DNA of 64,000 nucleotides from Pseudomonas jinjuensis (GTDB lineage Bacteria > Pseudomonadota > Gammaproteobacteria > Pseudomonadales > Pseudomonadaceae): assembly GCF_900103845.1 (NCBI RefSeq), contig NZ_FNIJ01000006.1, positions 124,001 to 188,000 on the forward strand. Direction: 5' to 3'. Below are positions 35,521-45,073 of this stretch, piece after piece. The first letter of the stretch is position 1. Every line of letters starts with the position of its first letter. A program made the translations under genes and the position numbers. The notes beneath the pieces are model-generated. The model was given only the letters and a program-made list of their open reading frames with translations. It made no database searches and was not told where the DNA came from.

Positions 35521-36993
35521 ATGTCCGCCTGGATCCGCGATATCTCCCTCAAGTACAAATTCTGGGCCGTGAATGCGGTCGCCTTCTTCACGTCGTTGCT
35601 GCTGGTGCTGTTCGCCATGCACCAGGAACTGGATGCGCGCAACCAGACGGCACGCCAGGCTGCCGAAGTACAGGCGCGAATTCTTGGCGGCTGGACCGGA
35701 ACGCTGCCCAACGCCGCCAATCTGGTCAGGTTCAATGCCGGAACAGCCCCGCAGATCCCGGGCGTGAATGGTCAGGCGCTCGCCCGCGCCAGCGGCTGGG
35801 TCGACCTGGATGGCGCCGCCAGCAATCTCGGCCCTCTGGCGGGCGCCTGGGTGCTGGATGCGGGAGATGGCCAGCGTCTGGCAATTCTCGCCCCCGGTAG
35901 CGACTTCCCCAGCGTATTCCGGGAACGCGCCGCAGCCTACGCAAGTGCGGTGCTGGGGCTGATGCTGATCCTGCTGGCGGCTTCGCAGGTGCTGATCCGC
36001 TTCATCCTCGGTCACCTGCTGACGCTGCGCGATGTGATGCTGCATGTGGAAAAAAGCGGCGACCTGTCCGCCCGCGTGCCCTTCGACAGCCGCGACGAAG
36101 TCGGACAGATGGCCGGCGCCTTCAACGCCATGCAGGCCGGCTACCAGCGTGTGGTGGGCACCGTTGCCGCGGCCGCGCAGCGGCTCGATGAAGGCGCCCG
36201 CAGCCTGGCGGGGAACATGGGCCAGGTGCGCCAGGGAATGCTCGGCCAGCAGGGCGAGACCGACCAGGCCGCCACGGCGATCAACGAAATGTCCGCCACC
36301 GTCCACCACATCGCCCGCCATGCGGCCGATACCCGCGACCAGTCGCAGGAAGCGGATCGCCTCGCCGGCGCCGGACAGCAGGTGGTCGGGCGCGTCGGCC
36401 ATTCCATCGCCGGGCTGTCCCAGGGCGTGCAGCAGACCGCCGGGATGATCCAGCAGCTCGCCCAGGACAGCCACAAGATCGGCAGCATGGTTGGCGTCAT
36501 CCATGGCATCGCCGAGCAGACCAATCTGCTGGCGCTGAATGCCGCGATCGAGGCGGCGCGCGCCGGGGAGATGGGCCGCGGTTTCGCGGTGGTGGCGGAC
36601 GAGGTGCGCAACCTGGCCAAGCGCGTGCAGGAATCGACCGACGAAATCACCAAAATGATCACCGCCCTTCAGGCGGCCAGCAGCGACGCTGTGGAGTTCA
36701 TGCAGGAAAGCTCGATCCGCGCCGACGGCTGCGTCGTCGAAGCGCGCGAAGCCGGCGATGCCCTGGCGGCGATTGCCGCGGCAGTGGCGCAGATGCGCGA
36801 GAGCAATACGCAGATCGCCGTGGCCGCAGAACAGCAGAGCCAGGTCGCCGAGGAGATGACCCGCTCGGTGGTCGGCATCCGCGACGTCACCGAACTGACC
36901 GTGCGACAGACCCTCGATTCCGCCGGCACCAGCCACCAGTTGGCCGATCTGGCCGGCGAACTGAACCGGGCCATCGGCCAGCTGCGGCTGTAA
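35521..36993 (+). CDS. Methyl-accepting chemotaxis protein
   Basis: A 490-residue chemoreceptor: first membrane helix at about residues 15-33, a periplasmic domain of about 105 residues, second helix at about 142-162, HAMP domain to about 215 and a signalling domain. The kinase-contact hairpin tip reads [38 protein letters not shown]. The ligand domain is short; the signal is unknown. No other che genes are close. Confidence 0.92.
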   Translation: MSAWIRDISLKYKFWAVNAVAFFTSLLLVLFAMHQELDARNQTARQAAEVQARILGGWTGTLPNAANLVRFNAGTAPQIPGVNGQALARASGWVDLDGAASNLGPLAGAWVLDAGDGQRLAILAPGSDFPSVFRERAAAYASAVLGLMLILLAASQVLIRFILGHLLTLRDVMLHVEKSGDLSARVPFDSRDEVGQMAGAFNAMQAGYQRVVGTVAAAAQRLDEGARSLAGNMGQVRQGMLGQQGETDQAATAINEMSATVHHIARHAADTRDQSQEADRLAGAGQQVVGRVGHSIAGLSQGVQQTAGMIQQLAQDSHKIGSMVGVIHGIAEQTNLLALNAAIEAARAGEMGRGFAVVADEVRNLAKRVQESTDEITKMITALQAASSDAVEFMQESSIRADGCVVEAREAGDALAAIAAAVAQMRESNTQIAVAAEQQSQVAEEMTRSVVGIRDVTELTVRQTLDSAGTSHQLADLAGELNRAIGQLRL

Positions 36994-37146
36994 CGGTCAA
37001 CTCCGCTCCCTCTCTGCCAATGGAAGAGGGGGAGCCCGCCATGCCGAGCCTATCGCCCCCATAGCCTCCGCCTGTTCGCCGCACACCTGTGGACAACCTA
37101 GACTGCCTATAGAACCCCGAATCTTCGGCATTCGAGGAAACAGAGC

Positions 37147-37509
37147 ATGGCCAAGCGTCATCCCAACCTGTTCCATTGGCAGTGGCACGGCTACGCCGCC
37201 AACCACCGCAATCCCACCAACCTGGCGCTGCACATCATCGCGGTGCCGCTGTTCATCGTCGCCGCGCTGATCCTGCTCGGCGGACTGTTCCGCCTCAGCC
37301 TCAGCACCATCCTGCTGGGGGTGATCGGCATCGTCGCCGCGCTGGCGATCCAGGGGCGCGGGCACAAGCTGGAGGAGCAGCAGCCGGAACCCTTCAGCGG
37401 TCGCAAGGACGCCATCAGCCGCCTGCTCGCCGAGCAGTTCGTGACCTTCCCGCGTTTCGTCCTCAGCGGCGAATGGTGGAGGGCGTGGCGGCGCAAGCAC
37501 CGCCGCTAG
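37147..37509 (+). CDS. Mpo1/DUF962-family membrane protein
   Basis: A 120-residue protein with two membrane helices. It starts with the family pattern HPNLFHWQWHGYAANHRNPTNLALHIIAVPLF; the conserved His and Asn residues fit the Mpo1/YGL010w-like DUF962 fold, whose yeast member is a Fe(II) alpha-hydroxy fatty acid dioxygenase. The bacterial role is unknown. ATG 37147 follows GAGGAAA. It converges with the thioesterase gene. Confidence 0.82.
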   Translation: MAKRHPNLFHWQWHGYAANHRNPTNLALHIIAVPLFIVAALILLGGLFRLSLSTILLGVIGIVAALAIQGRGHKLEEQQPEPFSGRKDAISRLLAEQFVTFPRFVLSGEWWRAWRRKHRR

Positions 37510-37512
37510 GAG

Positions 37513-38310
37513 TCAGCCGAACACCGTGACCGTCTGCCGCGAGATCGCCAGCAGTTGGCCGTCCTCGCTCCAGCAGCGCGCCGCCACGTGGCCGTAGCCG
37601 TCGCGGGCGTGCTCGATGGTCGCCAGGTACTGGCACCAGGCGCTGCCCGGCAGGCTGGGCAGGGGCTGCGGGAATTCGATGGTCCAGGTCAGCGAACTGC
37701 CCATCGCCGGCCGGCTCAGATGCGGCAAGGTCGCCGGCGGCCAGCCATCGACCAGGGTCAGCAGGTGGGCGATTTCCATCGGCTCGTCGCCGGCACCCTG
37801 GCGCAGGCGCATCCAGCCACCCATTTCCCGCGCGGGATTCGAGGTGAACGGCAGGCCGCCGACCGACCAGCGCAAGGCCACATGCTGGAGGAACTCCGGC
37901 GTCGCTTTGGGCACGTAGGGCAGTTCCTGAGACTCTTCCGGCCCCTTCATCGACGGCGCGGGATCCGCCTCGACGGCGACCGCCGACTCGCGCGGCAGGC
38001 CGAAGCTGCCCTGCACCAGGGTCACCACCTGGCCGTTCTGCACCAGCCTGCCGAGCACCTGGCTGACCGCCTTGCCTTCGCGCAGCACCTCGGCCTCCAC
38101 GCGCACCGGTACGTCCGCTTCCACCGGACCGACGAAGGTGATCGCCAGCGAACGGACCGGCCGCTCGCCGCCGACCGCCGAATGCATCGCCTCGTAGGCC
38201 AGCGCCGCCACCAGGCCGCCGAAGCTGGCGCGGCCCTGCGCCCAGGTCGAGGGGATCACCAGGTCGTGCGGCGTGCTGCGCACCGCCTGGAGCATTTCGG
38301 AGAAATTCAT
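37513..38310 (-). CDS. Acyl-CoA thioesterase family protein (double hot-dog)
   Basis: A 265-residue TesB-like protein with two hot-dog domains. The first has TWAQGRASFGGLVAALAYEAM followed by RSLAITFVGPVEADVPVRVEAEVLREGK; the second has IEHARDGYGHVAARCWSEDGQLLAISRQ. The conserved SFGG and HW/YG-type positions fit the 4HBT-like thioesterase family DUF4442/TesB. Substrate unknown. The gene is single and converges with the DUF962 gene. Confidence 0.82.
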   Translation of the reverse strand: MNFSEMLQAVRSTPHDLVIPSTWAQGRASFGGLVAALAYEAMHSAVGGERPVRSLAITFVGPVEADVPVRVEAEVLREGKAVSQVLGRLVQNGQVVTLVQGSFGLPRESAVAVEADPAPSMKGPEESQELPYVPKATPEFLQHVALRWSVGGLPFTSNPAREMGGWMRLRQGAGDEPMEIAHLLTLVDGWPPATLPHLSRPAMGSSLTWTIEFPQPLPSLPGSAWCQYLATIEHARDGYGHVAARCWSEDGQLLAISRQTVTVFG

Positions 38311-38446
38311 GGCAGGAGCCCTGTCCGCTGATCGATATGGGCCGATCTTAGGCTAGGCGAGGGAAGTGGGAAAAGTCCGACAGACAACAGCACGCGAGCC
38401 AGCCACTCGCGATGAATGATTCGTCATTCACAGGGCTGATCGAGAA

Positions 38447-39220
38447 TCAGCCGATCGCCTGCAGCAGCCGGTCCAGGCTCTGGTCGGCGCGCGCCTCGGC
38501 CAGGTCGTGCAGGGCATGCCAGCGCGGCTGCAGCGACATCAGGTCGAGTTCGCGCTCGCAGTGCATCAGCCACTGCTCGTAGTCGTGCCAGTCGCCCAGC
38601 GCCGATTGCGCATCCTTCAGCGGCGCGAGCAGCTTGCGCGGCAGCGGCGAATCGTCCGGGTAGGCCTCCAGCCCATAGCGCACCCGCTTGATCAGCAGGC
38701 GCAGGCGATGCCGGTCGTGGGCCGGGTCGACCAGCGCCTTGCGCAGCTTGCGCCACTGCTTGCGCATGCGCTTGCGCACCTGCCGGTGCAAGCCGCCGAG
38801 CACGCCATGCCGTTCGGCGGTGCGCCACAGCCGCGGCCAGCCATCGAGGAGCAGCAGCAGGCGCTCCCACTGCGGGCTGGCGAGCAGCGCGACGTAGCCG
38901 GAAAGCAGCGCCGGGCGGCGCTGTTCGGCGGCCGTGAGATAGCCCTCCGCCTCCAGCACCGGCAGCAGCACTTCGAGGTCGCGCAGCGGCCCGCTGAGGC
39001 GCCCCACCTCGCGCAGGGCATTTTCCAGCTCGTCGATTCCCGGCAGCCCCTGCGCGGGATGCAGCAGGCTGCGCAGGCGCCGGATGGCGATGCGCAGGTC
39101 GTGCAGCGCCTCGCCGTCCGAGCCGGCGCGCAGCCGCGCCGCGGCGGAGAACAGGGCGACCTCCTGCTCGATCAGATGGGCCACCAGGTAATCGCTGAAA
39201 GAGGACACGACAATCTCCAC
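38447..39220 (-). CDS. CHAD domain protein
   Basis: This 257-residue helical protein has the CHAD pattern of conserved histidines and basic residues: EALHDLRIAIRRLRSLL, GPLRDLEVLLPVL, RHRLRLLIKRVRYGLEAY and LGDWHDYEQWL. CHAD domains bind inorganic polyphosphate and localise to granules in other bacteria; the role here is not proven. No polyphosphate kinase is adjacent. It lies upstream of the tgpA operon end on the same strand. Confidence 0.9.
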   Translation of the reverse strand: MEIVVSSFSDYLVAHLIEQEVALFSAAARLRAGSDGEALHDLRIAIRRLRSLLHPAQGLPGIDELENALREVGRLSGPLRDLEVLLPVLEAEGYLTAAEQRRPALLSGYVALLASPQWERLLLLLDGWPRLWRTAERHGVLGGLHRQVRKRMRKQWRKLRKALVDPAHDRHRLRLLIKRVRYGLEAYPDDSPLPRKLLAPLKDAQSALGDWHDYEQWLMHCERELDLMSLQPRWHALHDLAEARADQSLDRLLQAIG

Positions 39221-39287
39221 TGGAGGAGGAAATATCAGGTTAGTTGTCCGGCATCCGACGGCAAGTGGAGGATGGTCGCAGGAGGTT

Positions 39288-41279
39288 TCACCGCCCCCTG
39301 CGCGTCATCCGCCACGGCAGGGCGCGGCGCAGCCGTCGCAGGTGCCGGCGCAGGTCGACCGGGGTACCGGTACCGCGACCGTAGCGCTGCGCCTCGAAGG
39401 CATCGATGAAGGCGAGCAGCTCCACCCGCTGCTCCGGCAGCACGCTTCCGGCGCGCTCGGCGAAGGCCCGCGGCCCCTCCCCGGCAAGGCGCTGCAGGCC
39501 GTAGGGCGCGAGCAGCCGCTCGAAGCGGGCGAAGCCGCGCAGTTGCACGTCCCGCGTGTAACGCCAGGGCTTGAACAGCAGCAGCATCAGCAGGCCGAGC
39601 AGCAGCGCGGCGCCGCCGACCAGGGCGATTGCCGGTCCCGGCCCGTCGAGGCGGCCGAACCAGCGGCGCAGCAGGTCCGCCTGCTGCTGGCCCTGGTAGC
39701 CGAGGACGAAGCGCTGCCAGTCGTAGTTGAGGTTGTCCCAGGCCAGGCGCAGGGCGTTCAGCGCGCTGAAGCCGCGATAGCGCAGCGGCGAGAACGGCGT
39801 CCCCTCGAGGAAGCTGCCCTCCCCCGCCAGCGCCTCTTCGAGGCCCTGCTCGATGCGCTGCGGGGCGACGTGGAAGGTCGGATCGACGCTCTGCCAGCCT
39901 CTGCCCGGCTGCCAGTACTCGACCCAGGCGTGGGCGTCGAACTGGTGCACCAGCAGATAGTTGCCCGACGGGTTCAATTCGCCGCCCTGGTAGCCGGTCA
40001 CCACCCGCGCCGGGATGCCGGCCGCGCGCAGGACGAAGGTCATGGCCCCGGCGTAGTGCTCGCAGAAACCCCGGCGGGTGTCGAAGAGGAAGCCGTCGAT
40101 GCGCTCCGGCCCGGTGGCCGGCGGGCGCAGGGTGTAGGCGAAGGGCTGCTCGCGGAAATGCCGCAGCAGCGCCTGCACCAGCGCCTGCGGCCGGGGATGC
40201 TGGCGGCGCAGTTCCGCGGCCCAGGCGCGGGCGCGCGGGTTGCCGCGGGCCGGCAGCTGCAGGTTGAGGCCGGTGGCGCGGACGCTGCTGTCGGGCTCGC
40301 GCAGCGCCTGCGGCCAGGAGGTGATGCGGTAGAGCAGCGCCTGGTCCACCGGCCGCCGCCGTTCGAGGTGGAAGTCGCTCATCAGCCGCGCATCCTCCGG
40401 CGCCTGCTCCGGCGTATCCAGGGCGAACAGCCAGGGCCGCTCGCTGGGCTGCATGATCACCTGGTAGCTGACCGGCTCGCCCTGCCGCTGCATTTCCGGC
40501 AGCTCGTCGCGGCGCGGCTGGCCGACCTGCGACCAGCGCGCGCCGTCGAAGCGCTCCAGGGTCAGCGCGCGCCAGTACAGCTGGCTGCGCGGCGGCGGCG
40601 CGCCATCGAAGCCGACGCGGAAGGCCAGCGCGGCGGACTGGCTGAGTTCGACGAAATCCCCCGGCATCATCGAATCGCTGAGGCCGGTGGTGGCCTTGGC
40701 GCTGGGCATGGGCAGCGACCACAGCGGCCCCAGGCGCGGGAATAGAAGGAACAGCAGCAACATCAGCGGGATCGCCTGCAGCAGCAGGCCGCCGGCGAAC
40801 TTCAGGGTCGGCCAGGGGCGCTCGGCGAAGCTGCTCTGCTGCAGGCCGATCAGCGCCGCCAGCAGCACGGTCACCGGCAGCAGGCTGAACAGCGCGGCGA
40901 GCATGCTGTCGTCGAACAGGTAGCTGGTGACCACCGCGAAGAAGCCGAGCAGGATCAGCACCAGCGCGTCGCGGCGGGTCCTCAGTTCCACCAGCTTGAT
41001 GATGAAGGCGGCGATCAGCAGCACCACGCCGGCATCCAGGCCGATCAGCGAACCGCGCGACAGCCACACGCCGACACCCGCCGCCGCCACCAGGGCGATC
41101 TTGGCGAAGGCGTTGGGGTAGTTGGCGCGCATGCGGAACACCTGGATGCGCCAGGCCGCGCAGCCCAGCCAGAGGCCGACGATCCACAGCGGCAGGTGGG
41201 AGAGGTGCGGCAGGATCACCACCGCCTGCGCCACCAGCAGCCAGGTCAGGGCGACCCGCGGGATCGGCTGCGCGCTCAT
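39288..41279 (-). CDS. tgpA: Transglutaminase-like membrane protein TgpA
   Basis: A 663-residue protein: about six membrane helices in the first 180 residues, then a periplasmic transglutaminase-like domain with the catalytic triad in DTRRGFCEHYAGAMTFVLRAAGIPARVV (Cys), FDAHAWVEYW (His) and SVDPT (Asp). A further helix and cytoplasmic tail follow near residue 560-663. TgpA is essential in P. aeruginosa. The start overlaps the DUF58 stop by four bases (ATGA), as the last gene of moxR-DUF58-tgpA. Confidence 0.92.
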   Translation of the reverse strand: MSAQPIPRVALTWLLVAQAVVILPHLSHLPLWIVGLWLGCAAWRIQVFRMRANYPNAFAKIALVAAAGVGVWLSRGSLIGLDAGVVLLIAAFIIKLVELRTRRDALVLILLGFFAVVTSYLFDDSMLAALFSLLPVTVLLAALIGLQQSSFAERPWPTLKFAGGLLLQAIPLMLLLFLLFPRLGPLWSLPMPSAKATTGLSDSMMPGDFVELSQSAALAFRVGFDGAPPPRSQLYWRALTLERFDGARWSQVGQPRRDELPEMQRQGEPVSYQVIMQPSERPWLFALDTPEQAPEDARLMSDFHLERRRPVDQALLYRITSWPQALREPDSSVRATGLNLQLPARGNPRARAWAAELRRQHPRPQALVQALLRHFREQPFAYTLRPPATGPERIDGFLFDTRRGFCEHYAGAMTFVLRAAGIPARVVTGYQGGELNPSGNYLLVHQFDAHAWVEYWQPGRGWQSVDPTFHVAPQRIEQGLEEALAGEGSFLEGTPFSPLRYRGFSALNALRLAWDNLNYDWQRFVLGYQGQQQADLLRRWFGRLDGPGPAIALVGGAALLLGLLMLLLFKPWRYTRDVQLRGFARFERLLAPYGLQRLAGEGPRAFAERAGSVLPEQRVELLAFIDAFEAQRYGRGTGTPVDLRRHLRRLRRALPWRMTRRGR

Positions 41280-42226
41280 TGCGCCCGCCCATGCAGCGCC
41301 AGCGCGCGCAGGCAGGCCTCGCGGTGGGCGTCGCCGGTCGCCACCGGCAGGCGCTCGCCGGGCAGGCGCAGGCCGAACGGCTGCTGGCGCAGGGACAGTT
41401 CCAGCACCCAATGGCAGAGCTGCGACAGGCGCGTCTCGACGTCGCCGGGCATGGCCTCGAAATCCAGCCACAGGTTGCGCCCGGCCAGCGCGGCGAAATC
41501 CTTCACCAGCAGCCCCTGGCCGCGGGAATAGGCCTTCCAGTGCAGGCGCCGGCGCGAATCGCCGGGCTGGTAGGCGCGCAGACCCTGGAAGTCGTCGACA
41601 CCCTGGCCGCTGGGGCGCACGCCTTCCTCGTCGTCCGCCGCGCCCGGCGCCAGCGGCAGGTCGGCGGGCAAGGGATGCGGGTAGACCAGCCCGGCTTGGT
41701 CCAGGTCGATCCAGCTCCAGGCCACCAGCAGGCCGAGCGGGAAGCGGCTTTCTACCCGCAGGCGCCCCGGCCGCAGCCAGCCGCGGCGTTCGGCCGGCAG
41801 CACCAGCACCAGTTCCTCGGCGCCGTCGGCATGGATGTCGGCGTGGCCGAGCTGTTCCTCCGACCAGCCGAGGCCGACCGCCCGCCGCTCGCGGCCCTCG
41901 CCGTCCAGGCGCACGCGGAAGCACAGCTGCTCGCCGACGAACACCGGCGCGGTGGCCAGCGCGGTCAGGCGCAGCCCGCCGAGGTTGCGGTAGGTATGCA
42001 GGATGGCGACCAGGAACAGCGACAGCAGCAGGAAGGTCAGGCCGTAGGCCAGGCTGTTCTGGTAGTTGATGGCGGTCAGCAGCATCAGCACCAGGGCGAT
42101 GCCGAAGGCCAGGCCCTGCAGGGTCGGCAGGATGAAGATGCGCCGCTGGTCGAGCTGCAGCGACGGCGCCGGCGGGATGCGCCGGGCGATCCAGCTCTGC
42201 CACAGCGGGCGGACGCGGATCAGCAT
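41276..42226 (-). CDS. DUF58 domain protein of the MoxR operon
   Basis: A 316-residue protein with two membrane helices near residues 30-75 and a DUF58 (von Willebrand-like) region with GDSRRRLHWKAYSRGQGLLVKDFAALAGR. Such proteins are partners of MoxR ATPases. The ribosome binding site AGGAG (CTCCT at 42235-42239) lies eight bases upstream of the start. It is coupled to tgpA and separated from moxR by a gap of repeats (42227-42478). Confidence 0.88.
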   Translation of the reverse strand: MLIRVRPLWQSWIARRIPPAPSLQLDQRRIFILPTLQGLAFGIALVLMLLTAINYQNSLAYGLTFLLLSLFLVAILHTYRNLGGLRLTALATAPVFVGEQLCFRVRLDGEGRERRAVGLGWSEEQLGHADIHADGAEELVLVLPAERRGWLRPGRLRVESRFPLGLLVAWSWIDLDQAGLVYPHPLPADLPLAPGAADDEEGVRPSGQGVDDFQGLRAYQPGDSRRRLHWKAYSRGQGLLVKDFAALAGRNLWLDFEAMPGDVETRLSQLCHWVLELSLRQQPFGLRLPGERLPVATGDAHREACLRALALHGRAQ

Positions 42227-42245
42227 GGCAGTGACTCCTACAGGT

Positions 42246-42444
42246 TTATTGGACCCCCGCGTTCGCGAGGATGACAGCGTTGAGATCAGCACGGGAGTTA
42301 TCCAAGAACCCGTCGTTACCGGAAGACAGCTGCTACGGTCTCGGCGGAACCTCACCCGTAGGGCGCATAACGCGCCAGCGTTATCCGCCATCCCGCCGGC
42401 GTGGCCTTGTCGGCGGATGAAGCGTTCCGCTTCATTCGCCCTAC
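42246..42444. repeat. Repeats between moxR and the DUF58 gene
   Basis: Two repeats fill the gap: the palindromic CCCCCGCGTTCGCGAGG-type unit near 42253-42269, and an 87-base element 42358-42444 with GTAGGGCG at one end and CGCCCTAC at the other. The core GCATAACGCGCCAGCGTTATCC recurs at 44935-44956. They break an otherwise tight operon. Confidence 0.8.
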
Positions 42445-42478
42445 ACCAGCGATTGGTCATGGCGCGAAGACAGTTGCT

Positions 42479-43396
42479 TTATAGGGCTGGAACTTCACGC
42501 AGCAGCCATTGCACCAGCGCTCCGCCGCCATGCCCGGAGGGATCGGCCTGGTCGCGCAGGCGGTGCCCGGCCACCGAGGGCAGCACCGCCTGCACGTCCT
42601 CGGGGATCGCGTAGTCGCGCCCGGCCAGCAGCGCCCAGGCGCGCGCCGCGGCGAGCAGCGCCAGGCTGCCGCGCGGCGACAGGCCGAGGGCGAAGGCCGG
42701 CTGGGTGCGCGTCGCCTCGACCAGGCGCAGCACGTAGTCGACCAGCGCATCGCTGGCATGGATCTTCGGCACCTCGGCCTGCAAATCTGCCAGTTCGCCC
42801 GGCGAGAGGATCGGTTCCATGCGCGGCAGCAGGTCGCGGCGCGCCTCGCCGAGCAGCAGCGCCTTCTCCGCCGCCCGGCCCGGGTAGCCGAGCGACAGGC
42901 GCATGAGGAAGCGGTCCAGCTGCGACTCCGGCAGGGCGAAGGTGCCGCCCTGGCTCACCGGGTTCTGCGTGGCGATGACGAAGAACGGCTCCGGCAGCGG
43001 CCGGGTCGCGCCCTCGATGGTCACCTGCCCTTCTTCCATGGCTTCGAGCAGGGCGCTCTGGCTCTTCGGGGTGGCGCGGTTGATCTCGTCGGCCAGCACC
43101 AGCTCGGCGAAGATCGGCCCCGGATGGAAGACGAACTGCCCGGTCTCCTTGTCGAACACCGAGGTGCCGAGCACGTCGCCGGGCAGCAGGTCGGAAGTGA
43201 ACTGGATGCGCTGGAAGCTAAGCCCGAGCACCCGGGCCAGGGCGTGGCTGAGGGTGGTCTTGCCCATCCCCGGCAGGTCCTCGATCAGCAGGTGCCCGCG
43301 AGCCAGCAGACAGGTCAGGGCCAGGCGGACCTGGACTTCCTTGCCGAGCAGGACCTGATCGACAGCCTTCAGACAATTCTCCAGCTTGGCGCGCAT
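42479..43396 (-). CDS. MoxR-family AAA+ ATPase
   Basis: A 305-residue AAA+ protein: Walker A reads EDLPGMGKTTLSHALAR (near residue 38), Walker B LADEINRATPKSQSALLEAMEE, then sensor 1 IATQNP. The C-terminal lid domain holds the SPRGSLALLAAARAWALLAGR arginine finger region. MoxR proteins act as chaperones for assembling complexes. It is the first gene of the operon with DUF58 and tgpA; the repeats after it may weaken coupling. Confidence 0.93.
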   Translation of the reverse strand: MRAKLENCLKAVDQVLLGKEVQVRLALTCLLARGHLLIEDLPGMGKTTLSHALARVLGLSFQRIQFTSDLLPGDVLGTSVFDKETGQFVFHPGPIFAELVLADEINRATPKSQSALLEAMEEGQVTIEGATRPLPEPFFVIATQNPVSQGGTFALPESQLDRFLMRLSLGYPGRAAEKALLLGEARRDLLPRMEPILSPGELADLQAEVPKIHASDALVDYVLRLVEATRTQPAFALGLSPRGSLALLAAARAWALLAGRDYAIPEDVQAVLPSVAGHRLRDQADPSGHGGGALVQWLLREVPAL

Positions 43397-43486
43397 CCTT
43401 ACCTCTCATCCTGGGAAAGATCCGATCCTACTGGTCCAGCGTAGGACCGCAAAGGGGCGGACGGCATTCCTGTGAACTGTCCCGGC

Positions 43487-44347
43487 TCAGGGCGCGAGCA
43501 GCCGCTCCAGCAGCCAGGCGGCCGCCAGGCCGAGGCTGCGCTGGCGCGACCAGACCACGTCCACCGCCACGCTGCGCGGCCAGCCGGGCACCTTCAGCTC
43601 GCGCAGGCGTCCCCTGGCGAAGCGCCCGACCATCCAGCTCGGCAGCTCCACCCAGCCGAAGCCGAGCACCGCCATGTCCAGCAGCAGCAGGTAGGTCGGC
43701 GCCGACCAGCAGCGCCCGCCCGGGGACGGCGCGGCATCGTCGACGAAGGTGTTCAGGCGCAGCGCGCGCCAGGCCAGCAGGTCGTCGCGGACGATGCGCT
43801 GCTGGCGCGCCAGTGGATGATCGTGGCCGACGAACAGGCCGAACTCGGCGCATTCGCCGAGGGTCGCCGAGCTGATGTCCGGCGGATAGACCGGCTGCGC
43901 CGCGAGCAGGCCGAGATTGGCGCGGCCCTGGCCGACCAGGTCGAGCACGTCGCCGTCCTCGGCGATCAGCCATTCGAATTCGAGGTCGGGGAAACGCTCA
44001 TCGATCTCCGCCAGCCGCTGCTCGAAGGGCGCCGACTGATAGGTATCGGACATCGCCAGGGTGACCCGCGACTCCAGCCCGCCGGCCAGTTGCCCGGCCA
44101 TCTGGCCGAGGCGGTCGCTGGCCATCAGCACTTCCTCGACCCGCCCGAGCAGCGCCCGGCCCGCCTCGGTCAGCTGCGGCTGGCGGGCGCTGCGGTCGAA
44201 CAGGGTCAGGCCGAGATCGATCTCCAGCCGCGAGATCGCCTCGCTGATGGTCGACTGGCTCTTGCCCAGCTTGCGCGCGGCGGCGCTGAAGGAACCGAGA
44301 CTGGCCGCCTCGGCGAAGGCCTGGAGGGATTCCGGTGAGTAGTGCAT
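43487..44347 (-). CDS. LysR-family regulator
   Basis: This 286-residue LysR regulator has its helix-turn-helix in SLGSFSAAARKLGKSQSTISEAISRLEIDLG and a normal C-terminal inducer-binding domain. It diverges from the PACE transporter gene over about 90 bases, the classic LysR/PACE arrangement, so it is probably its activator. The ligand is likely a biogenic amine or biocide of the same kind as the transporter substrate (inference). Start ATG 44347, not the longer 44371 frame. Confidence 0.88.
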   Translation of the reverse strand: MHYSPESLQAFAEAASLGSFSAAARKLGKSQSTISEAISRLEIDLGLTLFDRSARQPQLTEAGRALLGRVEEVLMASDRLGQMAGQLAGGLESRVTLAMSDTYQSAPFEQRLAEIDERFPDLEFEWLIAEDGDVLDLVGQGRANLGLLAAQPVYPPDISSATLGECAEFGLFVGHDHPLARQQRIVRDDLLAWRALRLNTFVDDAAPSPGGRCWSAPTYLLLLDMAVLGFGWVELPSWMVGRFARGRLRELKVPGWPRSVAVDVVWSRQRSLGLAAAWLLERLLAP

Positions 44348-44438
44348 ATCGGTTTTCCCGATGACAACCAACTTAAAACTAGCCTACCGACCGATGAGAA
44401 TACAGGCCACTCGCTGTTTTCTGCCTGGAGATTCCCAC

Positions 44439-44882
44439 ATGTCCCCGACCAAATCCCTGAAGGAGCGGCTGTTCCACGCCGTGCTCTTCGAGCTGATCGC
44501 AGTAATCATCTGCGCCCCGCTGCTGGCCTGGGCGATGGGCAAGCCGCTGGGCCACATGGGCGCGCTGACGCTGATGTTCTCGGCCATCGCCACGCTGTGG
44601 AACATGATCTTCAACACCCTGTTCGACCGCGCCCAGCAGCGCATCGGCTTCAGCCGCACGCTGCCGGTGCGCATCCTCCACGCCTCGCTGTTCGAGCTGG
44701 GGCTGATCTTCATGCTGGTGCCGCTGGCGGCCTGGTGGCTGTCCATCGGCCTGATCGAGGCGTTCCTGCTGGATATCGGGCTGGTGCTGTTCTTCCTGCC
44801 GTACGCGGTGGCGTTCAACTGGAGCTACGACGTGCTGCGGGCGCGCTGGGTGGGGTGTTCGGGGGAGGTGTCGGCTTCCTAG
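44439..44882 (+). CDS. PACE-family efflux transporter
   Basis: A 147-residue protein made of two repeated halves of two helices each: LKERLFHAVLFELIAVIICAPLLAWAMG and LPVRILHASLFELGLIFMLVPLAAWWL. Each half carries the conserved FE and N pattern (IATLWNMIFNTLFDR, AVAFNWSYDVLR) of proteobacterial antimicrobial compound efflux proteins such as AceI. PACE proteins export chlorhexidine and polyamines. Start ATG 44439 with GGAG upstream. It is controlled by the divergent LysR gene (inference). Confidence 0.9.
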   Translation: MSPTKSLKERLFHAVLFELIAVIICAPLLAWAMGKPLGHMGALTLMFSAIATLWNMIFNTLFDRAQQRIGFSRTLPVRILHASLFELGLIFMLVPLAAWWLSIGLIEAFLLDIGLVLFFLPYAVAFNWSYDVLRARWVGCSGEVSAS

Positions 44883-44890
44883 GCGTCTTT

Positions 44891-45040
44891 GTCGCGGGCA
44901 TGGCCCGCTCCTACAGTTGTCGCAACCCGTAGGGTGCATAACGCGCCAGCGTTATCCACCGACACATTGGCACGGCGCCATCGGCGTAGGAACGCGCCAT
45001 GCGCGCGACATCGTGGCCGGTCGCGGGCATGGCCCGCTTG
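44891..45040. repeat. REP-like repeats before pyrF end
   Basis: TCGCGGGCATGGCCCGCTCC at 44892-44911 and a further copy at 45021-45037, plus a GTAGGGTGCATAACGCGCC... unit at 44929-44961 also seen at 42358. Two types alternate in a convergent gap between the PACE and pyrF stops. Confidence 0.85.
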
Positions 45041-45073
45041 TACAGGGTCGCTGCAGAAGCCGGCATTCGCGCC

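Noticed and set aside
42358..42444. Palindromic element considered as an attachment site of an integrated element
   Set aside because: Related units occur in other gaps; no integrase or direct repeat pair around a block of genes was found.
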